From assembly GCA_002154655.1 (NCBI GenBank), contig NGUZ01000007.1:1-64000 (forward strand): a DNA stretch of 64,000 nt. Reading direction: 5' to 3'. This document shows, piece by piece, positions 46,894 to 55,950 of this stretch. The position numbers and the translations under genes are program-made. How positions within the stretch are numbered: position 1 is the stretch's first letter; every line of letters begins with the position of its first letter. The DNA is from Corynebacterium kefirresidentii. Its GTDB lineage: Bacteria; Actinomycetota; Actinomycetes; Mycobacteriales; Mycobacteriaceae. A model generated the notes under the pieces. The model was not told the DNA's origin. It saw only the letters and a program-made list of their open reading frames with translations, and searched no databases.

Positions 46894-48231
46894 GTAGGTC
46901 CGCTCCGCACCCGCCGAGGAAGGGTCATACAGCGTCGACAGCGTTCCCGCTAGCGAGGTTCCAATGGCCATGGTGAGGAAATACAGCGCGGAAAAGCGCG
47001 TCGCGTACGCTCGCGGGGCGTGCGCGGCCGATGCCGCCATGCCCACCGGCCCGATGAATAGCTCGCCGAGCGACATCAACAAGATGGTCACGGCCAACAC
47101 CACAAATGGCGTTGAATTTTCTCCGCCCCCGACGAACGGCAACAGCACAAACATTCCGGAACCTGCCACCATGATGCCTACGGCCATTAGCACACGCCGC
47201 GAGCATGCCCACCGTGACATGCTCGCCGCCAGCGGTAGGGACAATGCCAGGATGAACAGTGGATTGAGTGATTGCGTCCATGCTGCCGGAATCTCAAACC
47301 CGCCGACCATGCGGTCTACACGTTGATCCGAGTACACGGCTAGCACCCCGTAAATCTGCGGCTGGAGAGTCCAGTAGGCCGTCGAGCAGAAAAAGAGCGG
47401 GATATACGCCAGAACCTGCTTCCGCTCCGGCACGCTGACCCGCGGGGATCGCAGCATGCTGGCGAAGAGGGTGAGGGCGGCCGCGATCGTCGCAAAGAGC
47501 AAAAGCATAGCCAGCTTGTCTGGTGGAACCGTCACCGCGACCGCGACGCTGCCCACTACAGCCACCACAGCTACCGCCGCGGCCTTGCCTGGCGCGGCAG
47601 TAGGGTTGGGAGGCCGGGTATCGAACTCCGTGACTACCCGCTGGCGCAATAACCCGTAGAAAACACACCCGCAACACATGAGGCCTGCGGCTGCGAGGAA
47701 ACCGGCATGGTAGCCGTGCTTTTGTGCCAGCCAGCCCGTGAGCATCGGTCCGAGTAAGGCGCCGATGTTTATCCCCAGGTAAAAGATTTGAAAAGCTCCA
47801 TCCCGTGCGCCGGCCGTGGGAGGAAAAGCCGCGCCCAGAATGGTAATTGCCGCAGTTTTAAGCAGCCCTGAACCCAGCGCAAGCGGCAACAGTCCGGCCA
47901 CGAGGCCCGCCAGACCAGGCACCAAGGACAGCGAAAGGTGCCCGCACATGAGCAGGCCCGCGCCGGCAAGCAACGTGCGTTCGGCACCCAGGAGCCGGTC
48001 GCTGACCCACCCGCCAACGAACGTGCACAGGTAGAGCAGACTGCCGTACGCGCCGACGAGCGCCGTGGCCTGCGCTTGGTCCATGCCGAGTCCGCCGGAG
48101 GTGGAATAAAGGTAATAGGCGAGGATGGCCTGCATGCCGTAGAAGCTAAAGCGCTCCCACATTTCAATTCCGGCGATAGCCGGCAAAGCCACCGGTAAAC
48201 GCCGAATTGAACGATGTTTAATAATTGTCAT
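46801..48231 (-). CDS. Proton-dependent oligopeptide transporter (POT/PTR family)
   Basis: The 476-residue protein has about twelve helices and the POT signatures EMWERFSFYGMQAILAYYL (ExxERF motif, helix 1), GGWVSDRLLGAERTL and FQIFYLGINIGALLGPML (PTR2 signature), and the conserved helix-10 GELFIGPVG. It imports di- and tripeptides by proton symport. A TATAGT hexamer on the same strand ends 6 bp before ATG 48231 and no Shine-Dalgarno is seen, so the mRNA may be leaderless. It is divergent from bioA. Its position next to bio genes suggests a biotin or peptide supply role, but this is only inference. Confidence 0.88.
   Translation of the reverse strand: MTIIKHRSIRRLPVALPAIAGIEMWERFSFYGMQAILAYYLYSTSGGLGMDQAQATALVGAYGSLLYLCTFVGGWVSDRLLGAERTLLAGAGLLMCGHLSLSLVPGLAGLVAGLLPLALGSGLLKTAAITILGAAFPPTAGARDGAFQIFYLGINIGALLGPMLTGWLAQKHGYHAGFLAAAGLMCCGCVFYGLLRQRVVTEFDTRPPNPTAAPGKAAAVAVVAVVGSVAVAVTVPPDKLAMLLLFATIAAALTLFASMLRSPRVSVPERKQVLAYIPLFFCSTAYWTLQPQIYGVLAVYSDQRVDRMVGGFEIPAAWTQSLNPLFILALSLPLAASMSRWACSRRVLMAVGIMVAGSGMFVLLPFVGGGENSTPFVVLAVTILLMSLGELFIGPVGMAASAAHAPRAYATRFSALYFLTMAIGTSLAGTLSTLYDPSSAGAERTYLLVVGIVPVALGLMLLVGRKDVVNEASGSV
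48208..48220. promoter_or_regulatory. BioQ-like operator between POT transporter and bioA
   Basis: TGAACGATGTTTA resembles the corynebacterial BioQ consensus TGAAC-N3-GTTAC at 8 of 10 fixed positions. It lies within the first codons of the transporter and 55-67 bp upstream of bioA. A TATAAC candidate -10 (48240-48245) for bioA overlaps the reverse-strand TATAGT of the transporter. Confidence 0.35.
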
Positions 48232-48274
48232 AAAAGCACTATAACGGCCGAAAGTCTGTGATAAACCTAAAATC

Positions 48275-49546
48275 ATGGATATTTCAGCGGAGGACATTGC
48301 CGCTCTCGACGCACGCCACATTTGGCACCCCTACGCCGAGCCAGGCGAGCCCACGCTTGTGGTGGACTCGGCCGCCGGCGTTTATTTAACACTCGCGGAT
48401 GGCACCACGCTTATCGACGCCATGTCTTCCTGGTGGGCCGCCGCCCACGGCCACAGTCACCCACGGCTCAAGGCGGCAGCGAACGAACAAATCGAGAGGA
48501 TGAGCCACGTCATGTTCGGCGGACTCACCCACGAACCGGCTGCGCGGCTTACTCGTAACCTCATGGAATTAACGCGTGGTGATTTTGAGCAGGTCTTTTA
48601 TTCCGATTCCGGATCTGTATCGGTAGAAGTAGCCATCAAAATGGCACTGCAGTATGCCCGTGGCGCAGGGCACCCAGAGCGCACCAAGATGTTGACGTGG
48701 CGATCGGGGTATCACGGCGATACCTTCGCGGCGATGAGCGTGTGCGATCCCGAAGGCGGCATGCACTCGATGTGGACCGGTACCTTAGCGCAGCAGATTT
48801 TTGCCCCAGCGCCGCCTACCCGCGGGGCTAGCCCGGCCGAGCGCGCGAACTATCTGCGCGAGCTGGAAGCGTGCATCACGGAAGAAGTTGCAGGGCTAAT
48901 TATTGAACCTGTAGTCCAAGGCGCGGGTGGCATGCGCTTTCATGACCACGAGCTGGTCCGCGGGGTCCGAGAAATCTGCGACCGCCACGGTATCGTGCTG
49001 ATCGCGGACGAAATCGCCACCGGGTTCGGCCGCACAGGCGAACTTTTTGCCACCCAAGCCGCTGGCGTTGTGCCAGATATCATGTGCGTTGGTAAGGCGA
49101 TGACCGGCGGTTTTATGACCATGGCTGCCACGCTCGCCACCGCGAAGGTGGCCGAGGGGATGAGTCCGCGCGCGCTGATGCACGGACCAACATTTATGGC
49201 TAATCCACTCGCTTGTGCCGTTTCGGCCGAGGCAACTGCTCTCATCGCGGAAGGGCATTGGCGCGAGCAGGTAGCGGGCATCGAAAAGCAGCTGCAACGA
49301 GGGTTTGAGGGCCTGTCCGAGGAACCTGGGGTAGCCGACGTGCGCGTACTTGGCGCCATAGGTGTGGTGGAAATGGAACGCGATGTAAATATGTCCGCAG
49401 CGACGGCCGCAGCCGTAGACCAAGGTGTGTGGTTACGTCCGTTCGGCCGGTTGATTTATATCATGCCGCCGTTTATCAGCACCGCAGATGAAATAGCGCA
49501 AATGTGCCGCGGCGTGCGCGCTGCGGTGGCAGGAGGACGACAGTGA
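48275..49546 (+). CDS. bioA: Adenosylmethionine-8-amino-7-oxononanoate aminotransferase
   Basis: The 423-residue class III PLP aminotransferase converts KAPA to DAPA using S-adenosylmethionine in biotin synthesis. Visible features are RHIWHPYAEPGE at the start, MSSWWAAAHGHSHPRL, VFYSDSGSVSVEVAIKMALQY, WRSGYHGDTFAAMSVCDP, LIADEIATGFGRTG and the PLP lysine in CVGKAMTGGFM. Biotin genes bioB and bioF are not in the window. Its stop overlaps the bioD start (GTGA). Confidence 0.96.
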   Translation: MDISAEDIAALDARHIWHPYAEPGEPTLVVDSAAGVYLTLADGTTLIDAMSSWWAAAHGHSHPRLKAAANEQIERMSHVMFGGLTHEPAARLTRNLMELTRGDFEQVFYSDSGSVSVEVAIKMALQYARGAGHPERTKMLTWRSGYHGDTFAAMSVCDPEGGMHSMWTGTLAQQIFAPAPPTRGASPAERANYLRELEACITEEVAGLIIEPVVQGAGGMRFHDHELVRGVREICDRHGIVLIADEIATGFGRTGELFATQAAGVVPDIMCVGKAMTGGFMTMAATLATAKVAEGMSPRALMHGPTFMANPLACAVSAEATALIAEGHWREQVAGIEKQLQRGFEGLSEEPGVADVRVLGAIGVVEMERDVNMSAATAAAVDQGVWLRPFGRLIYIMPPFISTADEIAQMCRGVRAAVAGGRQ

Positions 49547-50202
49547 TTATTTATGTAACGGGAACGAATACGGACGTCGGCAAGACTGTGGCCACGGCCG
49601 CGCTCGCCAGCGCGTTCAAGCAACGCGGCCGCGAGGTCATCTACGCCAAACCGCTGCAGACGGGGGAGCCGGAAGGCAAGGGGGATGCGGCGACCGTCGG
49701 CAAGCTGGCGGGGGTGGAGGTAGCAGAGATGGTGCGCTTTCCGGAGCCGCTGGCGCCGAATCTTTCTGCGCGCCGGGCCGGCATGCCCCAACCCAGCCTG
49801 CAGGAACTTAAAGAGTGGATTGCCGCCCTTGACGCACCCGGCCGTGTGGTGCTCGTGGAAGGCGCCGGCGGGCTCCTCGTGCGTTTAACGGACGCCTATA
49901 CGCTTGCCGACGTCGCCGATAGGCTCCTCATCGTCACCTCCCTTAACCTAGGAAGCCTCAACGCGGCCGAGCTGACCGTGCGCGAGGCACAACGCCGTGG
50001 AATTGAGGTGCTCGGGCTAGTTGGTGGCTCGCTGCCGGCCGATCCGGACTTGGCTACGCGCCTGAACCTGGAGGAGATGCCGGAGGTGACAGGCTGTACG
50101 TTGTGGGGCAGCCTGCCGGAGGGCATGGCGCGCATGGCACCGGCCGATTTCGCGCGGGTAGCCGCGGAAGTCTACGCGGACTTTGTCGAGCACGCCGAGT
50201 AG
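49543..50202 (+). CDS. bioD: Dethiobiotin synthetase
   Basis: The 219-residue P-loop enzyme closes the ureido ring of dethiobiotin with CO2 and ATP. The N-terminal GTNTDVGKT binds ATP, YAKPLQTGEPEG binds the substrate, and VLVEGAGGLLVRLTD is the glycine-rich catalytic strand. The start is GTG 49543, overlapping the bioA stop, with AGGAGG upstream. Together with bioA this is a translationally coupled pair. Confidence 0.95.
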   Translation: MIIYVTGTNTDVGKTVATAALASAFKQRGREVIYAKPLQTGEPEGKGDAATVGKLAGVEVAEMVRFPEPLAPNLSARRAGMPQPSLQELKEWIAALDAPGRVVLVEGAGGLLVRLTDAYTLADVADRLLIVTSLNLGSLNAAELTVREAQRRGIEVLGLVGGSLPADPDLATRLNLEEMPEVTGCTLWGSLPEGMARMAPADFARVAAEVYADFVEHAE

Positions 50203-50223
50203 CGCTACCTCGCAGAGGCAGCG

Positions 50224-51210
50224 CTAGCGGACCCAACGTACCTTGCCATTGACTCGGGCAAGGCGCCCACGCAGCGGCGGGGCATTCGGATCATCTTGGT
50301 TAACCCCGTTGTGATACGGGCAGCACACGGTGAGGTTGTCCATATTGGTCAGTCCTCCGTGCTTCCAAGCCTTCAGGTGATGGATCTGGGCCTTGTCCGC
50401 CGGGTGGTTGCACGGCGGCCACGGGCAGGTAGGGTTTTCGGCCGCGGCCATCTGCCGCTGTTTCTCGGTGGCGTAGCGCGAGGTGCGATACAGGTTGACG
50501 GGGCCTTTAACGGGATGGATAAGGGTGGCTAGTCCGTGCTCGGTGAAGGTGCGCTCGACCAACTCGGCACCGGTAATGGTGGCGCCATTAGTCAGCCGCA
50601 GGGTGACTTCTTCACCGTCGCCGTCCAAGATGTGGTCCAGTGTGTTGAGCGGGATGATGACGTTGGTTGTGGTGCGCGCGGAAGGGGCGCCCGTGCCGCG
50701 AAGGAGATCGCGCAGGGAATCGAGTGGGCGCGCGGGGTCGAGCGCGGCGTCAAACTCCGCGAGGAAGGCCGAGGGAGCGGTAATCCGCATGGTCCAGGGG
50801 CCATTCGGGCGGCGAAGGAGCTGCACCCCTTCGCGGGGCGGCGTGCGGCGCGGGCGGAGGTCGCGGAGGCGTTGCTTGGCGCGGCGGGCGATTTCAGAGG
50901 CGGGGCCTCGCAGGCGGCACAGCTCTACCCGCAAGTTCCACGCATCGCGCTGTGTGCGCACGCGGGAGACATATTTTTCAATCAGCTTGAGCGTTATGAG
51001 GTCATGGTGGCGAGCGGCCGTGGTGGCGTGGCGTTGCTTCCGGCTAAAGCCGGTCGTGCCGAAATAAACCGCGGCAAGCGCGCGGAGGTCGCGGGCTTCT
51101 ATATCGGGTAGACCCAGCTCGATGAGGGCGCGCTCAGACATGCCGTGGGCCTCGGCGAGGATGTCCGTCGCCGAGGCAATATGGGTGGCATAGGCCTGCA
51201 GTGCGCTCAT
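50224..51210 (-). CDS. HNH endonuclease signature protein (DUF222 type)
   Basis: The 328-residue protein is of the actinobacterial HNH/13E12-like family. The C-terminal nuclease module has CPWPPC, IHHLKAWKHGG and CCPYHNGVNQDD. The N-terminal three quarters are helical, arginine-rich and related to DUF222. Unlike the copy at the start of the window, this one has a normal ATG start. Such genes are often multicopy in this genus; their substrate is unknown. The 258-bp gap 51211-51468 shows no gene. Confidence 0.85.
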   Translation of the reverse strand: MSALQAYATHIASATDILAEAHGMSERALIELGLPDIEARDLRALAAVYFGTTGFSRKQRHATTAARHHDLITLKLIEKYVSRVRTQRDAWNLRVELCRLRGPASEIARRAKQRLRDLRPRRTPPREGVQLLRRPNGPWTMRITAPSAFLAEFDAALDPARPLDSLRDLLRGTGAPSARTTTNVIIPLNTLDHILDGDGEEVTLRLTNGATITGAELVERTFTEHGLATLIHPVKGPVNLYRTSRYATEKQRQMAAAENPTCPWPPCNHPADKAQIHHLKAWKHGGLTNMDNLTVCCPYHNGVNQDDPNAPPLRGRLARVNGKVRWVR

Positions 51211-51468
51211 GGCTACAACTCTAAGCAGGACCGGCAGTAGAACCGAGTCATAGACGGCCGCAGCTGTGGATAGCTTGTTTAAGCGTCAACTGCCTGCGGT
51301 GGGTAGCAATGGCACAAAGGCGCGAAACAAGCAGGTGCTAGATCGCTGCCACCGTGCTAGAAAGGCCCCCGGATCGCGCGCAGTTGCGCAATTGTACCGT
51401 ACGGCCAGGCTGTGGATAAGGAGTCCGGCCCGGTCAATGCGTTCGTCACTGCGCTGGACGACGCCGCG

Positions 51469-51936
51469 CTAGCTCAGGCCCTTCATTACGCGGGCGACGT
51501 GGCCGGTGGCCTTGACGTTGTAGTGGGTCTGGCCGATGGTGCCATCCGGCTCGACTAAGAAGGTGGAGCGGATAACGCCCTGGACCACCTTGCCGTAGTT
51601 CTTTTTCTCACCAAACGCGCCGTAGGCGGTCATGACGGACTTATCCGGATCCGAAAGCAGCGGGAAGTTCAGCTCGTGGTCCGCGCGGAACTTTGCCAGC
51701 GCCTCCGGTTTATCGGGGGAGATGCCCACGACAGCAATATCGAGAGCATTAAGCTGTTCAAGGGAATCGCGGAAATCACAGGCTTCCTTGGTGCAGCCCG
51801 GGGTATTGGCGCGGGGGTAGAAATAGACGAGTACGCGCTGGCCTGCGTAATCGGCGAGGGAAACGGTGTTTCCGGCGTCGTCGGCAAGCGCAAAGGCAGG
51901 GGCGGTATCTCCAGCATTCAAACGGTTTTCAGTCAT
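51469..51936 (-). CDS. bcp: Thioredoxin-dependent peroxiredoxin (Bcp)
   Basis: The 155-residue peroxidase has the N-terminal GDTAPAFALADDAG and the active site PRANTPGCTKEACDFRD with the peroxidatic Cys and a second Cys five residues on, as in Bcp. It reduces hydrogen and alkyl peroxides using thioredoxin. The ATG at 51936 is preferred because AAGG lies 7-8 bases upstream; a GTG at 51945 is possible. Confidence 0.94.
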   Translation of the reverse strand: MTENRLNAGDTAPAFALADDAGNTVSLADYAGQRVLVYFYPRANTPGCTKEACDFRDSLEQLNALDIAVVGISPDKPEALAKFRADHELNFPLLSDPDKSVMTAYGAFGEKKNYGKVVQGVIRSTFLVEPDGTIGQTHYNVKATGHVARVMKGLS

Positions 51937-52032
51937 GGTTTCCACCTTACTTACCGCCCGGGCTGCACGCTTTTGGGCCGGCGGGGTAGAATGACCCCGT
52001 TAAGAGCGAACCTAAGTTAAGAGGAGAACTTC

Positions 52033-52311
52033 GTGGCACGCAATATTGAAGACATTCAGCGCGATATCGAGCGCACCCGCCGCCAGCTGGCCGGCACCCT
52101 GGACGAGCTGGCACAGCGCAGCAAGCCGCAGAACTTTGCCAACGAGGCTAAGACCGCGGCTACCGATAAGCTGCAGGACCGCAACGTGCAGATGGCCCTG
52201 GGCGGCGTCGGCGCTGCTGTGGTTGGACTGATTGCTTTCTCGGTCTTCCGCTCTCGCCGCCGCAAGAGCGACCTGAAGGAGCTGCAGCGCCTGCTGTCCG
52301 AGCGCCACTAA
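52033..52311 (+). CDS. DUF3618 membrane protein
   Basis: The 92-residue protein shows the DUF3618 pattern RNIEDIQRDIERTRRQLAGTLDELAQRSKP, followed by a single transmembrane helix (about residues 60-76) and a basic C-terminus. Function unknown. The GTG start has GAGGAG upstream and a strong terminator follows. Confidence 0.88.
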   Translation: MARNIEDIQRDIERTRRQLAGTLDELAQRSKPQNFANEAKTAATDKLQDRNVQMALGGVGAAVVGLIAFSVFRSRRRKSDLKELQRLLSERH

Positions 52312-52318
52312 ATTATGG

Positions 52319-52347
52319 AAGTCCCCGCACACCGCGGGGACTTTTTT
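52319..52347 (+). terminator. Rho-independent terminator after the DUF3618 gene
   Basis: A perfect 10-bp stem (AAGTCCCCGC with GCGGGGACTT) with a 5-base loop is followed by TTTTTT. Confidence 0.92.
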
Positions 52348-52363
52348 CGTAGGCTGGGTTGGG

Positions 52364-53641
52364 ATGAAGACACCAATCCCTTTTTATTTGCAGGAAATCC
52401 TCACCAAGGTGCGCGATAATCGCGACGGTGCCGTGGCGGATTATATTCCGGAGCTGGCCAAGGCAGAGCCCGAGTATCTCGGCGCCGCGATGTGCACCAC
52501 CACCGGCCACGTCTACTCTGCGGGCGATGATGAGGTGGAATTTACCCTTCAGTCTCTGTCCAAGCCGTTTGTTTACGCACTGGCGCTGCAGGAGCTGGGC
52601 CTTTCCGCGGTGCGCGAGATAGTGGGCATGGAGCCTTCGGGCGAGGCTTTCAACGAGCTTTCGCTCAACCGCGATGATCATCGGCCGGTCAACCCCATGA
52701 TCAATGCGGGCGCGATTGCGGTCACGCAGCTGATTAATGGCGTGGATTCGGAGCCGGCCGCGCGCGTGGAGCGGCTGCGCACCTACTTCTCCCGGTTGGC
52801 AGGCCGCGACTTGCTTATCGACGACGCCATGCGCTCCTCCGAGCTCGATGTCAGTGAACGCAACCTCTCGCTGGCACACATGCTGCGGAATTACGACATC
52901 ATCCAGGACGAGGCACACGATGCGGTGTCAACGTATATTGAGCAGTGCTCGATTGTGGTGACGGTGCGGGACTTGGCCGTGATGTCGGCAACTCTGGCCA
53001 ATGGTGGGGTGCAGCCGGTAACGGGAGACAAGATTTTGGACGCGGATGTGTGCCGGTTGACGCTATCGGTGATGAGCTCGGCCGGCATGTATGACGGCGC
53101 CGGCCGGTGGATGGCCGAGGTGGGCATCCCGGCGAAGTCGGGCGTGTCGGGTGGCCTGCTGGGCACGCTGCCGGGCCAGTTGGGCGTGGCGACATTCTCG
53201 CCGCGACTGAACAAAGAAGGCAACTCGGTGCGCGGGGTGGATGCGTTCAAGCTGCTGTCGAAGGACATGGGCCTGCACCTGATGTCTACAGACGAGCGCT
53301 ATGGCGTGAACCCAGTGCGCAAGGTGGAGCAGGATGCGGAGCTGACCGTGATCTACCTGCAGGGCCTAATCAACTTCAACGCGGCCGAGACCATCTTGTA
53401 CGAGTTGATGGAGTCGGATTTTGGCGAGGGCACGGTGGTGCTCGAGCTATCGCATATTACGGGCACGAACCGCATGGGCCGGCGCATGCTGAAGGAGGGG
53501 CTACGCCGAATCCGCGAGTCTGGCTTCGATATCGCCATCGTGGATCCGGATGGAGAGCTGGAAGATCGCACCATGTCGGACGGAACCGAGGTGCCCAAGG
53601 GCGAGCCGGAAGACTACGCGATCAACGGCGAACCCGTTTAG
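52364..53641 (+). CDS. glsA: Glutaminase with C-terminal STAS-like domain
   Basis: The 425-residue protein has a serine-dependent glutaminase domain (about residues 1-310) with the Ser64/Lys67 pair in LQSLSKPF, PVNPMINAGAIA, and AGMYDGAGRWMAEVGIPAKSGVSGGLLG. A STAS-like domain (about 330-410) follows. It hydrolyses glutamine to glutamate and ammonia. The extra domain is common in actinobacteria and probably modulates the enzyme. The start lies 17 bp after a terminator. Confidence 0.93.
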   Translation: MKTPIPFYLQEILTKVRDNRDGAVADYIPELAKAEPEYLGAAMCTTTGHVYSAGDDEVEFTLQSLSKPFVYALALQELGLSAVREIVGMEPSGEAFNELSLNRDDHRPVNPMINAGAIAVTQLINGVDSEPAARVERLRTYFSRLAGRDLLIDDAMRSSELDVSERNLSLAHMLRNYDIIQDEAHDAVSTYIEQCSIVVTVRDLAVMSATLANGGVQPVTGDKILDADVCRLTLSVMSSAGMYDGAGRWMAEVGIPAKSGVSGGLLGTLPGQLGVATFSPRLNKEGNSVRGVDAFKLLSKDMGLHLMSTDERYGVNPVRKVEQDAELTVIYLQGLINFNAAETILYELMESDFGEGTVVLELSHITGTNRMGRRMLKEGLRRIRESGFDIAIVDPDGELEDRTMSDGTEVPKGEPEDYAINGEPV

Positions 53642-53661
53642 GTTTGGGTTACCTTACTTAA

Positions 53662-53680
53662 TCAGGTTAGGATGTCCTAT
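53662..53680. promoter_or_regulatory. DtxR-like operator
   Basis: The 19 bp match the DtxR consensus TTAGGTTAGCCTAACCTAA at about 13 positions. A weaker similar element adjoins at about 53642-53660. They lie directly upstream of an iron-siderophore ABC importer, where iron control by DtxR is expected. Confidence 0.5.
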
Positions 53681-53731
53681 GTAAGGCCCTTTGCGTTAAC
53701 TGCGAGGGCATCCAACGACCAAGGACTAAAA

Positions 53732-54895
53732 ATGGCTCATACCCCCTTCAAGGTAATGGCGGTTGTGGCGGCATCGGCAACCGCACTCGTCGGCTGCGGC
53801 GCAGCTGAGGAAGTAACTGGAGGCTCCAGCGGCGATGCCGAGTTCTCCTTCACCGATATCATCGGCCGTGACGTGGAACTGGATAAGGCTCCCGATCGCG
53901 TGATTTTGGGGGAGGGCCGATCGATTTTTGCTACCGGTGTACTCGACCCCGATAATCCACTGGACAAGGTCGTTGGCATCGGAACGGATCTCAAGCAGAT
54001 GGTGCCGGATTACTACGCGGCGCTGGAAAAGGAACTGCCGTCCGTAAACGAGGTTCCAGAGATCGGCGGCTTTGCCAAGGGCGATGTCACCGTAGAAAAA
54101 CTCGTGAGCCTAGACCCGGACCTCATTGTGCTCTCGCTGGATCAATACGATGCCTCCCGCGAAGCTGGCCTGACCGACAAGATGGATCAGGCTGGCTTGA
54201 AGTATGCGGTCACCGACTTCCGCCGCGACCCGCTGGAGAGTACGCCTAAGACTATGGACATCTTCGGTGAGATCTTTGGCCAAGAGGACCGCGCTGAGGA
54301 ATTCAACGCGGATTGGCAAAAGACGGTGGATCTGGTTGAGGACCGCGCAGAGAAGGTAAAGGATAAACCAAAGACCTTCGTCTGGCGCTCGGCCGGTGTG
54401 TCCGATTGCTGCGGCTCCTGGAACGATTCCAATATCTCCCAGCTGGTCAACGCGGCCGGCGGCGAGAATGTCGGCGATAAAGTCATTCCGGGCGAGTCTG
54501 GCACGATCACCCCGGAAAAGGTCCTGGAATCTGACCCGGATATGATCATCGCCACCGGTGGCGATTGGTCTGAGATGAAGGACGATGAAGGCCACCCTGT
54601 CGGATACGCTGCAGTGGGCTACGGCATCGATGAAAAGGAAGCCAAGGGCAGTGTGGCTAAGCTGCCGGGTAAGCAGGCTGGCTTCGATAAGCTGCGTGCG
54701 GTCAAGGAACACCACTTCCACAGCATGTGGCACCAATTCTATAATTCGCCGTTTAATTACCTAGCGTTGCTGCAGGTGGCCGAGTGGATCGACCCGGAGG
54801 CGTATGCCGATATGGACGTCGCCAAGCAGTGGATGGATGCGCAAGAAAAGTACTCGCCGATCTCCGGCGAGGGAACCTTCTTTAGCACCAACTAA
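53732..54895 (+). CDS. Iron-siderophore ABC transporter substrate-binding lipoprotein
   Basis: The 387-residue protein has a lipoprotein signal with lipobox ALVGC (Cys22) and a PeripBP-type metal/siderophore-binding fold (about residues 40-385). LDKAPDRVILGEGRSIFATGVL, EIGGFAKGDVTVEKLVSLDPDLIVLS and DSDPDMIIATG-like segments mark the two lobes. The ATG at 53732 is preferred over 53672 because the signal peptide begins there. The stop overlaps the permease ATG by one base. The exact siderophore is unknown. Confidence 0.9.
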   Translation: MAHTPFKVMAVVAASATALVGCGAAEEVTGGSSGDAEFSFTDIIGRDVELDKAPDRVILGEGRSIFATGVLDPDNPLDKVVGIGTDLKQMVPDYYAALEKELPSVNEVPEIGGFAKGDVTVEKLVSLDPDLIVLSLDQYDASREAGLTDKMDQAGLKYAVTDFRRDPLESTPKTMDIFGEIFGQEDRAEEFNADWQKTVDLVEDRAEKVKDKPKTFVWRSAGVSDCCGSWNDSNISQLVNAAGGENVGDKVIPGESGTITPEKVLESDPDMIIATGGDWSEMKDDEGHPVGYAAVGYGIDEKEAKGSVAKLPGKQAGFDKLRAVKEHHFHSMWHQFYNSPFNYLALLQVAEWIDPEAYADMDVAKQWMDAQEKYSPISGEGTFFSTN

Positions 54896-55950
54896 TGGAG
54901 GGCGCAGAGGTAGCCGCCCTCGCGCGGCAACATAAGAGGTTAACCTGGCAACGCATAGGCATCGTTGCGGGCCTGACGCTGATTGCGGCCGTGGCCTTTA
55001 TTATCAGCAACTTTGTGGGCGCGATTGATATCAGCCCGGCCGAGGTCATGAAGGGCATAGTCAATCCCGCGGGGCTGGATGACCAGACGCGCACGGTGCT
55101 GTGGCAGCTGCGCCTGCCCATGGCCGTGATGGCCGTGCTCATCGGCATGGCCCTGTCTTTGGCCGGCGCGGAAATGCAGACTATCCTCAACAATCCGCTG
55201 GCCGAGCCTTTTACCCTCGGAATTTCCGCGGCCGCCGCGTTTGGCGGCGCCACCTCCATCGTGCTCAAGTGGCAGCTGATTGCACAGCCGCAGTTCAACC
55301 TGGCGCTGATGGCGTGGCTTGCTGCCGCGGTGGCTACGGCCATTATTGTTATCGCGGCCGTCATCCGTGGCGCGAAGGCAGAAACCATGGTGCTGCTTGG
55401 CATCGGCTTGGTGTTCTTCTTCCAAGCCATGCTGGCGCTTATCCAGTACCAGTCCTCGGCCGAGGCGCTGCAGCAGATCGTCTTTTGGTCCATGGGCTCT
55501 CTTACCCGCGCCAATTGGGCGGCTAATGGCGTGCTGGCGGCCGTGCTGATTATCGCCCTGCCCATCCTATGGGCGCTGGGCTGGCGCCTGACTGCCTTGC
55601 GGCTTGGCGACGCCCGCGCCACCGCCATGGGCATCAATACCTCCCGTCTGCGCGTAGTAGTGCTCATCGTGGTTTCGCTCGTTGCGGCGACCACCGTGGC
55701 ATTCGCCGGCATCATCGGCTTCATTGGCTTGGTGGGCCCGCACATCGCCCGCATGCTGGTGGGCGAGGACCAGCGCTACTTCTTGCCGGCCTCCATGGCG
55801 GCGGGCGCGGCCGTGATGTGTGCCGCGCATGCGGTGAGCCTGATGATTAAGCCGGGCCTGGCCATTCCCATTGGTATCGTTACTTCGCTTCTGGGCGTGC
55901 CATTCTTCATTGCCATCGTTATGACCCGAAGGAGGGCACTGTGGACGTAG
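54895..55950 (+). CDS. Iron-siderophore ABC transporter permease (FecCD family)
   Basis: The 351-residue polytopic protein has the FecCD signatures VLWQLRLPMAVMAVLIGMALSLAGAEMQTILNNPLAEPFTLGIS (conserved LAxPxxLGIS), RANWAANG and GIIGFIGLVGPHIARMLVGEDQRYFLPAS. It forms the membrane channel as a homodimer. The ATG overlaps the stop of the binding protein. The stop overlaps the ATPase start by 10 bp. Confidence 0.93.
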   Translation: MEGAEVAALARQHKRLTWQRIGIVAGLTLIAAVAFIISNFVGAIDISPAEVMKGIVNPAGLDDQTRTVLWQLRLPMAVMAVLIGMALSLAGAEMQTILNNPLAEPFTLGISAAAAFGGATSIVLKWQLIAQPQFNLALMAWLAAAVATAIIVIAAVIRGAKAETMVLLGIGLVFFFQAMLALIQYQSSAEALQQIVFWSMGSLTRANWAANGVLAAVLIIALPILWALGWRLTALRLGDARATAMGINTSRLRVVVLIVVSLVAATTVAFAGIIGFIGLVGPHIARMLVGEDQRYFLPASMAAGAAVMCAAHAVSLMIKPGLAIPIGIVTSLLGVPFFIAIVMTRRRALWT

